From Actinokineospora diospyrosa (GTDB lineage Bacteria; Actinomycetota; Actinomycetes; Mycobacteriales; Pseudonocardiaceae), in the NCBI RefSeq assembly GCF_024171925.1, contig NZ_JAMTCO010000011.1, positions 1 to 64,000 on the forward strand: a stretch of 64,000 nucleotides of DNA. Direction: 5' to 3'. The position numbers and the translations under genes were made by a program. Position 1 is the first letter of the stretch. Each line of letters starts with the position of its first letter. Under the pieces are notes generated by a model that worked only from the letters and a program-made list of their open reading frames with translations, was not told the DNA's origin and did no database searches. This document shows, one piece after another, positions 17,896-26,436 of the stretch.

Positions 17896-18008
17896 TCGGC
17901 GGACCTCAGCGCAGGTTGCTCGATCGGACTCCCAGCCGACGATCGAGCCCATCCTGGGCGGTCGCCGAGCACCTAGCGCGCACACCTCATCGTCCGGCGA
18001 GCCTGCCC

Positions 18009-18214
18009 GACCGGGTGAACCATCGCGATCGATCCCGCCCTGACCTGCCATCCGCCCAGGTCAGCGCGCTGCGCAAGTTATCCACAACGCCCCGGTTATC
18101 CACAGATTCTCGCCAGCACCCCATTTGATCTTGACCCGCGATAGACTGGCACCGGGGACGCCCCCCGTGGTGTGGTGGGGGCTGGGGCGAACGATCTTGG
18201 TCGGCCGCGGGACG
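18009..18214. repeat. DnaA-box element, copy B (206 bp)
   Basis: The second gap-free copy lies 113 bp after copy A; landmarks fall at the same offsets. Similarity to copy C extends about 25 bp further left (CGTCCGG block), so the original unit may have been longer. The spacer between A and B shows nothing I can name. Confidence 0.9.
18078..18104 (+). promoter_or_regulatory. Paired DnaA boxes, copy B
   Basis: TTATCCACA at 18078-18086 and TTATCCACA at 18096-18104 have the same 18-nt start-to-start spacing as in the other copies. Confidence 0.75.
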
Positions 18215-18351
18215 CCGGAGGGCTCCGGTGGGGGCTTCGAAGCAGGGGCGTCAGGGCCCCGGTTGATTGGCCGACGGTCGAGGTCTGGGGATGCGACCGG
18301 GCGGCCGATAGGCACAGAATGCGAGCGCTTCGTCGTCCGGTGAATCGGCTC

Positions 18352-18557
18352 GACCGGGTGAATGATCCCGATCAATCCTGCCTCGACCTGCTATTTGCCC
18401 TGGTCAGCTCGTTGCGCGAGTTATCCACAACGCCCTAGTTGTCCACAGATTTTCGCCAGCACCCCGTTTGATCTTGACTGTCGATAGACTGGCACCGGGG
18501 ACGCCCCCCGTGGTGTGGTGGGGGCTGGGGCGAGCGATCTTGGTCGGCCGCGGAGCG
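18352..18557. repeat. DnaA-box element, copy C (206 bp)
   Basis: The third gap-free copy lies 137 bp after copy B and ends about 90 bp before the truA stop codon. The box-to-TAGACT distance is again exactly 37 nt. The spacer 18215-18351 has no recognised feature. Confidence 0.9.
18421..18447 (+). promoter_or_regulatory. Paired DnaA boxes, copy C
   Basis: TTATCCACA (18421-18429) and TTGTCCACA (18439-18447) have the same orientation and spacing as in copies A and B, with the two box variants in reverse order to copy A. Confidence 0.75.
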
Positions 18558-18647
18558 TCAGGCTGCGGAGCGTCGGGGGTGGGCGCAGCGTGCGGGGTGG
18601 TGGGGCGGAGAAGGTGCGCGGGAGAGCCGGGGCGGAGCGGGGAGTGG

Positions 18648-19493
18648 CTACAGGGTTCGCACGCGGCGGGTTTGTTCGGCGCGGGTGGCCAGGTCTTCGT
18701 CCGCCGGGTAGTCGACGGCGGTTAGGGAGAGGCCGTGGGCGGGGGCGACGGTGATGGCGCTGGGGCGCTCGGTGGCGGTGAGCATGGACGCGGGCCAGTC
18801 CGGGTCCTTGCGGCCCTCGCCGACGGCCAGGAGGGCGCCTACGAGGCTGCGGACCATGGAGTGGCAGAAGGCGTCGGCGGAGACCCGGGCGGTGAGGGTG
18901 CCGTCGGGCTCGCGGGACCACTGCAGGCGCTGGAGTTCGCGGATCGTCGTGGCGCCCTCGCGGCGTTTGCAGAAGGCCACGAAGTTGTGCTCGCCGACCA
19001 GCAGGGCGGACGCGGCGTTGAGGGCGTCCAGGTCGAGCGGCCGGGGCCAGGTGACGATGTGGTTGCGGCGCAAGGGATCCGCGAGCCACTGGCGGTCGCA
19101 CACGCGGTACGCGTAGTGCCTGCGGAGGGCGCCGAAGCGGGCGTCGAACGCGGGCGGCACCCGTCGCGCGCCGGTAACCCTCACGTCAGCGGGTAAAGCG
19201 CGCGCGAGCCGGAACACCAGCGCCTCGGGCTCGACGTCGGCGGGCAGGTCGACGTGGGCGACCTGGCCGGTGGCGTGCACGCCCGCGTCCGTGCGGCCCG
19301 CGACCGTGAGCCGGGCCTTGCGGCGCAGCACGTGGAACAGCGCCTCCTCGAGCACGCCGCACACCGTGCGCCGCTCGGGCTGCACGGCCCACCCGGAGAA
19401 ATCCGTGCCGTCGTAAGCGATGTCGAGCCGAACGCGGACGAGCCCGCCGTCCCCGGTGGGGGCGGCGGGCTCGTCGCGGTGCTGCTGGGTCAG
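18648..19493 (-). CDS. truA: tRNA pseudouridine(38-40) synthase TruA
   Basis: TruA isomerises uridines 38-40 in the anticodon stem-loop of many tRNAs. The 281-aa product has the N-terminal [14 protein letters not shown] strand and the catalytic motif [12 protein letters not shown] (Asp69). The conserved N terminus lies in frame upstream of the first GTG (19385), so that GTG cannot be the real start. Going upstream, the only plausible initiator before an in-frame stop is CTG at 19491-19493. It overlaps the rplQ stop as CTGA and gives [10 protein letters not shown] non-canonical start coupled to rplQ is therefore likely. It is the last gene of the infA-to-truA operon; no clear terminator follows. 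Confidence 0.92.
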   Translation of the reverse strand: MTQQHRDEPAAPTGDGGLVRVRLDIAYDGTDFSGWAVQPERRTVCGVLEEALFHVLRRKARLTVAGRTDAGVHATGQVAHVDLPADVEPEALVFRLARALPADVRVTGARRVPPAFDARFGALRRHYAYRVCDRQWLADPLRRNHIVTWPRPLDLDALNAASALLVGEHNFVAFCKRREGATTIRELQRLQWSREPDGTLTARVSADAFCHSMVRSLVGALLAVGEGRKDPDWPASMLTATERPSAITVAPAHGLSLTAVDYPADEDLATRAEQTRRVRTL

Positions 19494-20056
19494 GACTTGT
19501 CCCCGGCTGCCTTGTCCTCAGTGGACTCAGCGGACTCGGCGGCGTCGGTCGCGGTGGTGTCGGCCTCGGGGGCGTCCTCCACCTTGTCCTCGACCTTGGC
19601 GTCCTCGACCTTGGTGTCCTCCGCCGCGGGCGCCTCGTCCTTCTTGGCGTCCTTGGCGAACTTGGTCTTGCGCGCGGCCTCGGCCTCGGCGGTGACCGTC
19701 TTCTCCTGGATCAGCTCGATCACGGCCATGGGGGCGTTGTCGCCCTTGCGCGGCAGGGTCTTGGTGATCCGGGTGTAGCCACCGTTGCGGTCGCTGAAGA
19801 ACGGGCCGATCTCGGTGCACAGGCGCTGCACGACGTCCTTGTCGCGGATCACCTTCATGATCTCGCGGCGGTTGTGCAGGTCACCGACCTTCGCCTTGGT
19901 GATGAGCTTCTCGGCGTAGGGGCGCAACCGCTTCGCCTTGGCCTCGGTGGTGGTGATCCGGCCGTGCTCGAACAGCGCGGTGGCCAGGTTGGCCAGCAGC
20001 AGCCGCTCGTGGGCCGGACCGCCGCCGAGGCGGGCGCCCTTGGTTGGGGTGGGCAT
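19490..20056 (-). CDS. rplQ: 50S ribosomal protein L17
   Basis: L17 binds 23S rRNA near the exit side of the large subunit. The 188-aa product has the conserved core ([11 protein letters not shown] ... NGGYTRITK) in residues 1-118. A long Ala/Glu/Asp/Lys-rich tail (about 125-188) follows, as usual in actinobacteria and absent from the 127-aa E. coli protein. The ATG lies 46 nt after rpoA, with AAGGAG upstream. The stop overlaps the presumed truA start. Confidence 0.97.
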   Translation of the reverse strand: MPTPTKGARLGGGPAHERLLLANLATALFEHGRITTTEAKAKRLRPYAEKLITKAKVGDLHNRREIMKVIRDKDVVQRLCTEIGPFFSDRNGGYTRITKTLPRKGDNAPMAVIELIQEKTVTAEAEAARKTKFAKDAKKDEAPAAEDTKVEDAKVEDKVEDAPEADTTATDAAESAESTEDKAAGDKS

Positions 20057-20102
20057 TGCTTGCTCCTTGGGGAAATCCGCTGCTCAGGGAGTCCAGTCCG
20101 GA

Positions 20103-21152
20103 CTAGAGCTGCTCGGTCTCTGCGTAGTCCTGGCCGTCGTCGGTGCCGGTGTCCGCGCTGTCGGTCCACGTGTCGGCAGCGAAGTCGGTCGCGGCCGCGG
20201 TGGGGTCGAACCCGGGCGGGCTGTCCTTGAGCGCCAGGCCCAGGCCGACGAGCTTCATCTTGACCTCGTCGATGGACTTGGCACCGAAGTTGCGGATGTC
20301 CAGCAGGTCCGCCTCGCTGCGCGAGACGAGCTCACCCACGGTGTGGATGCCCTCGCGCTTGAGGCAGTTGTAGGAGCGCACGGTGAGGTCGAGGTCCTCG
20401 ATCGGCATCGCGTAGGCGGCGATGGTGTCCGCTTCCTGCGGCGACGGGCCGATCTCGATGCCCTCGGCGTCGACGTTGAGCTCGCGCGCCAACCCGAACA
20501 GCTCGACCAGCGTCTTGCCAGCGGACGCCACGGCGTCGCGCGGGGTGATCGACGGCTTGGTCTCGACGTCGAGGATGAGCTTGTCGAAGTCGGTGCGCTG
20601 CTCGACGCGGGTGGCCTCGACCTTGTAGGTGACCTTGAGGACCGGCGAGTAGATCGAGTCCACCGGGATCCGGCCGATCTCCGCGCCCGCCTGCTTGTTC
20701 TGCACGGCCGGGACGTAGCCGCGACCGCGCTCGACGACGAGCTCGATCTCCAGCTTCCCCTTGCCGTTCAGGGTCGCGATGTGCAGGTCGGGGTTGTGCA
20801 CCGTGACGCCCGCTGGCGGCACGATGTCACCGGCGGTCACCTCACCGGGGCCCTGCTTGCGCAGGTACATCGTCACCGGCTCGTCCTCCTCGGAGGAGAC
20901 GACGAGCTCCTTGAGGTTGAGGATGATGTCGGTGACGTCCTCCTTGACCCCCGGCACGGTGGTGAACTCGTGCAGCACGCCGTCGATGCGGATGCTGGTG
21001 ACCGAGGCGCCGGGGATCGAGGACAGCAGGGTCCGCCGCAGCGAGTTGCCCAGGGTGTAGCCGAATCCGGGCTCGAGCGGCTCGATGACGAAGCGGGAGC
21101 GGGTCTCGTTGACCGGCTCCTCGGCGAGGCCAGGACGCTGTGAGATGAGCAC
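20103..21152 (-). CDS. rpoA: RNA polymerase alpha subunit
   Basis: The alpha dimer nucleates core enzyme assembly, and its C-terminal domain touches UP elements and activators. The 349-aa product starts MLISQRPGL, as in mycobacteria. The N-terminal domain (about 1-230) includes [15 protein letters not shown]. The alpha-CTD (about 245-315) includes [18 protein letters not shown]. An acidic, disordered tail (about 320-349) follows. The gene lies in the standard rpsD-rpoA-rplQ order, with a 129-bp spacer after rpsD. Confidence 0.98.
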   Translation of the reverse strand: MLISQRPGLAEEPVNETRSRFVIEPLEPGFGYTLGNSLRRTLLSSIPGASVTSIRIDGVLHEFTTVPGVKEDVTDIILNLKELVVSSEEDEPVTMYLRKQGPGEVTAGDIVPPAGVTVHNPDLHIATLNGKGKLEIELVVERGRGYVPAVQNKQAGAEIGRIPVDSIYSPVLKVTYKVEATRVEQRTDFDKLILDVETKPSITPRDAVASAGKTLVELFGLARELNVDAEGIEIGPSPQEADTIAAYAMPIEDLDLTVRSYNCLKREGIHTVGELVSRSEADLLDIRNFGAKSIDEVKMKLVGLGLALKDSPPGFDPTAAATDFAADTWTDSADTGTDDGQDYAETEQL

Positions 21153-21281
21153 TTCTTGGTTCTTCCTTCCCGTTGGCGCCCGCTATTTGACGCCGGTGGT
21201 GACTGGGACGACCGCCCACTCCCGACAGTGCGGGGGCGGGCGGTCGGGGCGGCGGCTCTCGGCGCCGCCGCCCCACACGCC

Positions 21282-21887
21282 TTACTTCGAGTAGAACTCG
21301 ACGATCAGCTGCTCGGTGACCGGCACATCGATCTGCGCGCGCTCGGGCAACTGGTGCACGAGGATCCGCAGGGTCGACGGCACGACCTGCAGCCAGCCCG
21401 GGATCGGGCGGTCGCCGACGGACTCCTTGGCGGCGACGAAGGGCAGGGTCGGCAACGACTTCGGCTTCACGTCGATGATGTCGAACTTCGACACCTGGAA
21501 GCTGGGGATGTTGACCTTCTTGCCGTTCACGATGAAGTGCCCGTGGTTGACCAGCTGCCGCGCCTGGCGGCGGGTGCGGGCCAGGCCAGCGCGGTAGACC
21601 ACGTTGTCCAAACGGGACTCGAGCAGCTGGAGCAGGACCTCGCCGGTCTTGCCCTGGCGGCGCACGGCGGTCTCGTAGTAGCGGCGGAACTGCCGCTCGA
21701 GGATGCCGTAGGTGTAGCGCGCCTTCTGCTTCTCCTGCAGCTGCTGCAGGTACTCGGTGTCCTTGGTCCGCCCGCGGCCGTGCTGGCCGGGGGGGTACGG
21801 ACGCCGCTCGAACGCCTGGTCGCCGCCGACGAGGTCGACCTTGAGCCGACGGGAGATCCGGGTGGCCGGACCGGTGTAACGTGCCAT
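21282..21887 (-). CDS. rpsD: 30S ribosomal protein S4
   Basis: The 201-aa primary 16S rRNA binding protein nucleates assembly of the small-subunit body. It has the S4 RNA-binding module (SRLDNVVYRAGLARTRRQAR ... VNGKKVNIPS) in the middle. It lacks the N-terminal zinc cysteines, so it is the C-minus form. It follows rpsK by 23 nt. Confidence 0.98.
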   Translation of the reverse strand: MARYTGPATRISRRLKVDLVGGDQAFERRPYPPGQHGRGRTKDTEYLQQLQEKQKARYTYGILERQFRRYYETAVRRQGKTGEVLLQLLESRLDNVVYRAGLARTRRQARQLVNHGHFIVNGKKVNIPSFQVSKFDIIDVKPKSLPTLPFVAAKESVGDRPIPGWLQVVPSTLRILVHQLPERAQIDVPVTEQLIVEFYSK

Positions 21888-21910
21888 GACTGCTTAGTCC
21901 TCCCCGTTCC

Positions 21911-22318
21911 TCAGACCCGGCGCCGCTTGGGCGGGCGGCAACCGTTGTGCGGCTGCGGGGTCACGTCCTGGATGGTGCCGACCTCGAGGCCCGCCGCCTG
22001 CAGCGAGCGGATCGCGGTCTCCCGGCCGGAGCCGGGGCCCTTCACGAACACGTCGACCTTCTTCATCCCGTGCTCAGCGGCCTTGCGGGCGGCGTTCTCA
22101 GCAGCCATCTGCGCGGCGAACGGGGTGGACTTGCGGGAGCCCTTGAAGCCGACGTGACCGGAGGACGCCCACGCGATGACGGCGCCGGTCGGGTCGGTGA
22201 TCGAGACGATGGTGTTGTTGAACGTGCTCTTGATGTGGGCGTGCCCGTGCGAGACGTTCTTCTTTTCCTTGCGCCGGACCTTCTTGACTCCGGCGCCGGT
22301 ACGAGACTTCGGTGGCAT
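21911..22318 (-). CDS. rpsK: 30S ribosomal protein S11
   Basis: This 135-aa protein of the small-subunit platform lines the mRNA exit path. Conserved features are [32 protein letters not shown] and the C-terminal [35 protein letters not shown] leader supplies the ribosome site. A 195-bp gap to rpsM, unusually long for this pair, contains a 60-codon open frame. Confidence 0.98.
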   Translation of the reverse strand: MPPKSRTGAGVKKVRRKEKKNVSHGHAHIKSTFNNTIVSITDPTGAVIAWASSGHVGFKGSRKSTPFAAQMAAENAARKAAEHGMKKVDVFVKGPGSGRETAIRSLQAAGLEVGTIQDVTPQPHNGCRPPKRRRV

Positions 22319-22333
22319 GTCTTCGGGTTTCTC

Positions 22334-22516
22334 CTAGCTGGGGCGCGAGGTGGTGAACTCGGGAGCTGCGTTGCGGATGATTGATCCGGCGTCCGTGTAG
22401 AGCTCGCGCAGTGCAGCCGGGCGGGCGCACTTCGGCGCGACGGTGAGGGCCATGAAGGCCCGGTTCCGACGTCGTTGGGGAACGACGGCGACCACGGTCT
22501 CGCAGCTCTTGCTCAC
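22334..22516 (-). CDS. Candidate 60-aa small protein between rpsM and rpsK
   Basis: The GTG start overlaps the rpsM stop (GTGA), and the TAG stop lies 15 nt before the rpsK ATG, so the frame exactly fills the gap. Counted codon by codon, G+C is about 63% at position 1, 60% at position 2 and 83% at position 3, a coding-like bias though weaker than in neighbours. The product (MSKSCETVV ... EFTTSRPS) has two cysteines and a basic centre (PQRRRNR). I recognise no family. It may be chance or a real translationally coupled small protein. Confidence 0.35.
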   Translation of the reverse strand: MSKSCETVVAVVPQRRRNRAFMALTVAPKCARPAALRELYTDAGSIIRNAAPEFTTSRPS

Positions 22517-22893
22517 TTCTTGCCGGCCTTCTTCTTGCCGGCGACGGTCTTCTTAGGGCCCTTGCGGGTGCGGGCGTTGGTCTTGGTCCGCTGTCCGCGG
22601 ACGGGAAGACCGCGGCGCCAGCGCAGACCCTCGTAGCAGCCGATCTCGATCTTGCGCCGGATGTCGGCCTGCACCTCGCGGCGGAGGTCACCCTCGACCT
22701 TGTAGTTGTTCTCGATGTGATCGCGGAGCCGGACGACGTCCTCGTCGGTCAGGTCCTTGGCCCGCAGATCCGGGCTGATCCCGGTGGCGTCCAGCAGCTC
22801 CTTGGAGCGTGTCCGGCCGATACCGAAGATGTAGGTCAGCGCGATCTCCATCCGCTTTTCGCGGGGGAGGTCGACGCCTGCGACGCGTGCCAT
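22513..22893 (-). CDS. rpsM: 30S ribosomal protein S13
   Basis: This 126-aa protein of the small-subunit head contacts the P-site tRNA and forms bridges with L5. It has the typical start [21 protein letters not shown], the helix-hairpin-helix region ([14 protein letters not shown]) and a basic tail (GKKKAGKK) that reaches the decoding area. Confidence 0.98.
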   Translation of the reverse strand: MARVAGVDLPREKRMEIALTYIFGIGRTRSKELLDATGISPDLRAKDLTDEDVVRLRDHIENNYKVEGDLRREVQADIRRKIEIGCYEGLRWRRGLPVRGQRTKTNARTRKGPKKTVAGKKKAGKK

Positions 22894-23068
22894 TGCGGCG
22901 GTGTCTCCTCGTTGTCATCCAGGTCTGCTCCCGCACCGCCCCGAGTGTCGACTCGGGCCCCGGCCTGGAGTCCGGGGGTGAATCGGGTCCCAATGACCCG
23001 ACAGGTGGCGGGAGGTCCTCTTTCCTTGCTGTCGCGTAGGTCGGCGACCGGCTAGGCGGTGAGTTCGC

Positions 23069-23182
23069 TCAGCCCTGGCGCTGCTTGTGGCGCAGGTTCT
23101 CGCAGATCACCATGACCCGGCCGTGGCGGCGGATCACCTTGCACTTGTCGCAGATCTTCTTGACGCTCGGGTTGACCTTCAC
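23069..23182 (-). CDS. rpmJ: 50S ribosomal protein L36, zinc-binding form
   Basis: The 37-aa product starts with GTG ([19 protein letters not shown]). The Cys-Cys-Cys-His set (CDKC ... CENLRH) binds one zinc ion, so this is the C-plus paralogue replaced under zinc starvation in some actinobacteria. It lies between infA (81 nt) and rpsM (175 nt), the usual order. Confidence 0.97.
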   Translation of the reverse strand: MKVNPSVKKICDKCKVIRRHGRVMVICENLRHKQRQG

Positions 23183-23263
23183 GTCTGTCTTCTCCTGCTT
23201 CGGCCGCGTGCCCCAGTGCTGGGGCACCAGTAGTGGCTTCCCGGGCTGGTCGGCCCGGGAACG

Positions 23264-23485
23264 TCACTTGTAGCGGTAGACGATGCGGCCGCGGGACAGG
23301 TCGTAGGGCGAGAGCTCTACGACAACCCGGTCCTCGGGCAGGATGCGGATGTAGTGCTGCCGCATCTTGCCGCTGATGTGTGCCAGCACCTTGTGGCCGT
23401 TCTCCAACTCGACGCGGAACATCGCGTTGGGGAGTGGCTCGACCACGCGGCCTTCGACCTCGATGGCCCCGTCCTTCTTGCCCAT
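23264..23485 (-). CDS. infA: Translation initiation factor IF-1
   Basis: The 73-aa OB-fold protein blocks the A site during initiation. Sequence [20 protein letters not shown] through GRIVYRYK matches the family. I took the ATG at 23485; the frame opens further upstream, but family length and a GGAGGACATG context support this start. First gene of the infA-rpmJ-rpsM-rpsK-rpsD-rpoA-rplQ-truA unit. Confidence 0.97.
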   Translation of the reverse strand: MGKKDGAIEVEGRVVEPLPNAMFRVELENGHKVLAHISGKMRQHYIRILPEDRVVVELSPYDLSRGRIVYRYK

Positions 23486-23809
23486 GTCCTCCGCGTTTCG
23501 TGACGGTGGGTGTAGCTTCGGCTTGCCGACGGGCGCGAGCGAGGGCGGGATTACCCCACCGGGTGACACGCACGACGGAATCGGCGCCTATACAGCACCA
23601 GCGGTCAAGTGTACGCGCGTGTACACCAAGGCCCCAAATCGGGGGTCCCGACCGGGCGACGTGCGGGCGCCGGATCGCTCGCAGCACCGGCCCGGCCCGC
23701 CTTCCCCCAGCTCAGCGCCCAGGGACGGCGAAGCGGCCAGTACCCCGAACCGGGGGTACTGACCGCCTGTGCCGCCACTTGGGAAGCGCTACCGCTCCCT
23801 AGAGCGCGA
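23486..23809. other. infA upstream region
   Basis: These 324 bp hold the promoter for the infA operon: TATAGG on the minus strand (23587-23592) is a good -10 about 100 nt before the start. The rest is GC-rich with no frame I would support. Confidence 0.5.
23609..23626. promoter_or_regulatory. Inverted repeat GTGTAC-N6-GTACAC upstream of the infA -10
   Basis: Two 6-bp arms (23609-23614 and 23621-23626) are separated by 6 nt, next to the -35 zone of the presumed infA promoter. The geometry suits a dimeric regulator. Confidence 0.4.
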
Positions 23810-24172
23810 TCAGATCATCTCGTCGCAGGGCAGGCCCTTGGACTCGAAGCCGCCGCTGGGCTTGTGGTAGAAGAGCTCGATGCAGACGGTGCCGCCGTCG
23901 GCCACGGGCACGCCGGGGTAGCTGGTCAGGGTCCCACCGCCGTAGTAGTGGTTGCCCAGGCTGCGCCGCGAGTAGTTGGTGCCCCAAATGTCGAAGTGGT
24001 ACGTGCCGCTCACGCCGCAGGTCTGCTGGACCGTGGCGCCCTGGTTGTAGGCCTGCAGGTAGGCGCAGCCGTTGCCGCCGTTGGTGGTCGCGGACGCGGT
24101 GCCCGCGCCCAGCCCGGACAGCACCAGAGCCGCCGCACCGACGACCGGTGCCAATTTGGCGAACTTGTTCAT
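23810..24172 (-). CDS. Small secreted protein, paralogue 1
   Basis: The 120-aa product has a Sec signal peptide (MNKFAKLAPVVGAAALVLSG, cleavage near TASAT). The mature domain of about 90 aa contains CGVSGTYHFDIWG and CIELFYHKPSGGFESKGLPC, with cysteines likely to pair. It is clearly homologous to the gene at 24494-24844. GGGGAGGTATTCG precedes the ATG at 24172. Function not recognised. Confidence 0.85.
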   Translation of the reverse strand: MNKFAKLAPVVGAAALVLSGLGAGTASATTNGGNGCAYLQAYNQGATVQQTCGVSGTYHFDIWGTNYSRRSLGNHYYGGGTLTSYPGVPVADGGTVCIELFYHKPSGGFESKGLPCDEMI

Positions 24173-24270
24173 CGAATACCTCCCCAGAATCAGATGATTT
24201 ACCGACAACCGAGTGAGCGGGCACCGCCACCGCAACACAATTCCGGTTTGATTTCCCGACCCCCTCGGTG

Positions 24271-24310
24271 AAACAACCATTTCACGGGTTTACCGGCAGG
24301 TACAATAGTC
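24271..24310 (-). promoter_or_regulatory. Upstream element shared with the second secreted paralogue
   Basis: An ACCATTTCACGGGTTTACCG-like block with GGCAGGTACAAT following lies about 100-138 nt upstream of the start. A closely similar block occupies the same place before the paralogue (24939-24974). The remainder of 24173-24493 shows nothing further. Confidence 0.45.
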
Positions 24311-24493
24311 CATCGGGGTAGTGACCCCGATCACCGATCTCCGGAAACACCCAGGACTTCAGCCCGAAACACTCCTTTGCCACCTTTCGAGGTGTTTCGA
24401 GATCGCACCCGGTCTGCTATGTGGACCCACGTCCGGATCTGCCGGTCCGCATACACCGAAATCGGCAGATCCGAGGAATCGGGCAACCACCGC

Positions 24494-24844
24494 TCACATC
24501 GGATCGCAGACGTTGCCCTTCGACTCGTACCCGCCCGCGGGCTTGTGGTACCAGAGCTCGGCGCAGACGTTGGACCCGACGGCCGCGGTGAACGGGAACG
24601 TCACCGAGTGCGGCGAACCGGTGTAGGTGTGCGCTGGCCGGGGTCCGGACGAGGTCCCGCCGTACACGGCGAAGTGGTACGTGCCGATCGTGCCGCAGAA
24701 CTGCTGGAGCTGGACCGTCTGGTTCTGCGCCACGATGCTGAAGCACAGCAACGACGGCGCCTGCGCGGCCGCGGACCCGGCGCCGAGACCGGACAGCACG
24801 AGCGCGGCGGCGCCCACAACCGGGGCGAACTTGGCCAAAGCCAT
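24494..24844 (-). CDS. Small secreted protein, paralogue 2
   Basis: The 116-aa product has a signal peptide nearly identical to paralogue 1 (FAPVVGAAALVLSGLGAG). The mature domain contains CGTIGTYHFAVYGG and CAELWYHKPAGGYESKGNVC. The ATG at 24844 follows GGGAGG by 8 nt. The mature parts have diverged more than the signal peptides. Extracellular; role unknown. Confidence 0.85.
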   Translation of the reverse strand: MALAKFAPVVGAAALVLSGLGAGSAAAQAPSLLCFSIVAQNQTVQLQQFCGTIGTYHFAVYGGTSSGPRPAHTYTGSPHSVTFPFTAAVGSNVCAELWYHKPAGGYESKGNVCDPM

Positions 24845-24938
24845 CTCGTTTACCTCCCGAGGATCGAATAGATGACATGCCGAGGAAACACCTGGTAAAT
24901 GGGGCTGAAATGCCACGAGTGGGCACCCCTCGACGGAG

Positions 24939-24974
24939 GAACCATTCCACGGGATAACCGGCAGGCGCAATGCG
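24939..24974 (-). promoter_or_regulatory. Upstream element of secreted paralogue 2
   Basis: An ACCATTCCACGGGATAACCG block followed by GCAGGCGCAAT lies about 95-130 nt before the start, matching the element at 24271-24310. It suggests the gene pair duplicated with its control region. Confidence 0.45.
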
Positions 24975-25011
24975 CGCGACCGAGCTGCCGGGGAACCGGA
25001 AGAATGAGAAA

Positions 25012-25038
25012 GCGCGGCACCGGTGACCGGTGCCGCGC
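25012..25038 (-). terminator. Intrinsic terminator of the secY-adk-map operon
   Basis: A perfect 12-bp stem, GCGCGGCACCGG/CCGGTGCCGCGC, with a 3-nt loop ends 19 nt downstream of the map stop and is followed on the minus strand by TTTCTCATTC. Confidence 0.88.
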
Positions 25039-25057
25039 TCTGCTCGAGGTGAATGGA

Positions 25058-25828
25058 CTATTCGGGGGCGGTGAGCACCCACGGGCCGTTGTCGGTGACC
25101 GCGACCGTGTGTTCCCAGTGCGCCGCGCGGGAGCCGTCGGCGGTGACGACCGTCCAGCCGTCCTCCAGTTCGACGGTCTCCTCGGTGCCCAGGGTCAGCA
25201 TGGGCTCGATGGCGATGGCCATGCCGACCCGGAGGCGGGGGCCCTTGCCGGGCTTGCCGTAGTTGGGCAGGAACGGGTCCATGTGCATGGAGCTGCCGAT
25301 GCCGTGGCCGCCGTACTCGCGGACGATGCCGTAGTCGCGGGCGTGGGCGCGTTCGCTGGCGTGGACCGAGGTCTCGATGGCGTGCGAGATGTCGGTGAGC
25401 CGGGCGCCGGGGGTGACCGCGGCGATGCCCGCCTCCATGGCCGCCTTGGTGGCCGCGGAGAGCGCGGACTCGGCGTCGGTGACCGAGCCGACGAACAGGG
25501 TGACGGCGGAGTCGCCGTGCCAGTCGTCGAGGATCGCGCCGCAGTCGACGGAGATGAGGTCGCCCTCGGCGAGCACCTGCCCGCGCGAGGGGATGCCGTG
25601 CACGATCTGCTCGTTGACCGAGGCGCAGATGCTGGCCGGGAAGCCGTGGTAGCCCTTGAACGAGGGCACCGCGCCCGCGTCGCGGATGGTCTGCTCAGCG
25701 AGCTCGTCGAGCTCCTGGGTGCTGACCCCCGGGCGGGCGGCGGTGGCGACGTTGGCCAGGGCCTTGGCCACGACCAGCCCTGCGGCGCGCATGGCCTCGA
25801 GCTGGGCCGGCGTCTTGATCTCGATCAT
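25058..25828 (-). CDS. map: Methionine aminopeptidase type I
   Basis: This enzyme removes the N-terminal methionine from nascent proteins in the cytosol. The 256-aa product has the pita-bread fold and all metal and substrate ligands: His77, Asp95, Asp106, His175 (GGHGIG), Glu208 (IEPM) and Glu239 (WEH). I use the ATG at 25828, with the family-like [18 protein letters not shown] at 25885 overlapping the adk stop (GTGA) would add 19 residues and cannot be excluded. It is the third gene of secY-adk-map. Confidence 0.95.
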   Translation of the reverse strand: MIEIKTPAQLEAMRAAGLVVAKALANVATAARPGVSTQELDELAEQTIRDAGAVPSFKGYHGFPASICASVNEQIVHGIPSRGQVLAEGDLISVDCGAILDDWHGDSAVTLFVGSVTDAESALSAATKAAMEAGIAAVTPGARLTDISHAIETSVHASERAHARDYGIVREYGGHGIGSSMHMDPFLPNYGKPGKGPRLRVGMAIAIEPMLTLGTEETVELEDGWTVVTADGSRAAHWEHTVAVTDNGPWVLTAPE

Positions 25829-25881
25829 CCGCGACTTCCAGGAGGCGATGGCAAGGCGCAATCCGCCGAGCACACCACCGG

Positions 25882-26436
25882 TCACGTCCGGTCGCGCAGC
25901 GCCGAGAGCACGCGCTGGGTGATGTCGTCGACCTCGCCGACGGCGTCCACGGTGATCACCGCGGTGCCGTAGTAGTCCAGCAGCGGCGCGGTCTCCGACC
26001 GGTAGATCTCCTGGCGGCGGCGGATGACGTCCTCGTTGTCGTCGGTGCGGCCCCTGGCCAGCAGCCGCTTGACCACGACGTCCTCGTCGACCTTGAACTC
26101 CACCACCGCGTCGATCGACTGGCCGGTGCTGCTGAGGATCTTGCCGAGCACCTCGGCCTGGCCGACGTTGCGCGGGAACCCGTCGAGCAGGAACCCGCCG
26201 CGCGCGTCGGCCTCGTCGAGGCGCTCGCGCACCATCTCGTTGGTCACCTCGTCCGGCACCAGCTGGCCGGAATCGAGGTACCGCTTGACGTCCTGGCCGA
26301 GCTCGGTGTTGTTCGTGATGTGCGCCCGGAACAGGTCCCCGGTGGAGATGTGCGGCACGCCCAGCTCCTCGCTGAGTGCGGCCGCCTGGGTGCCCTTACC
26401 CGCTCCCGGCGGTCCAACGAGAACAACACGCGTCAC
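25882..26436 (-). CDS. adk: Adenylate kinase
   Basis: It catalyses AMP + ATP = 2 ADP. The 184-aa short-lid form has the P-loop [10 protein letters not shown] (residues 8-17), the NMP-binding region (GDLFRAHI) and a LID with RGRTDDNED. There are no zinc cysteines. The start overlaps secY by 4 nt. Confidence 0.97.
   Translation of the reverse strand: MTRVVLVGPPGAGKGTQAAALSEELGVPHISTGDLFRAHITNNTELGQDVKRYLDSGQLVPDEVTNEMVRERLDEADARGGFLLDGFPRNVGQAEVLGKILSSTGQSIDAVVEFKVDEDVVVKRLLARGRTDDNEDVIRRRQEIYRSETAPLLDYYGTAVITVDAVGEVDDITQRVLSALRDRT

Noticed and set aside
17805-18490. TTGATC/TTGACC plus TAGACT in each 206-bp copy as a promoter
   Set aside because: Spacing between the -35-like and -10-like hexamers is only 5 or 11 nt, too short for a sigma-70-type promoter.
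17690-18557. Chromosomal origin oriC
   Set aside because: It has DnaA boxes, but dnaA, dnaN, recF and gyr are absent, no AT-rich unwinding element is visible, and three spaced identical modules are unlike actinobacterial oriC.
261-18557. Common origin of the 69-bp array and the DnaA-box element
   Set aside because: Both contain TGGCACCG and a GTGGG-CTGGGGCG-like block, but spacing and the rest differ; I cannot separate this from chance in GC-rich DNA.
18648-19493. Frameshift in truA explaining the missing start
   Set aside because: The conserved N-terminal segment and the rest are in one frame; only the start codon is unusual.
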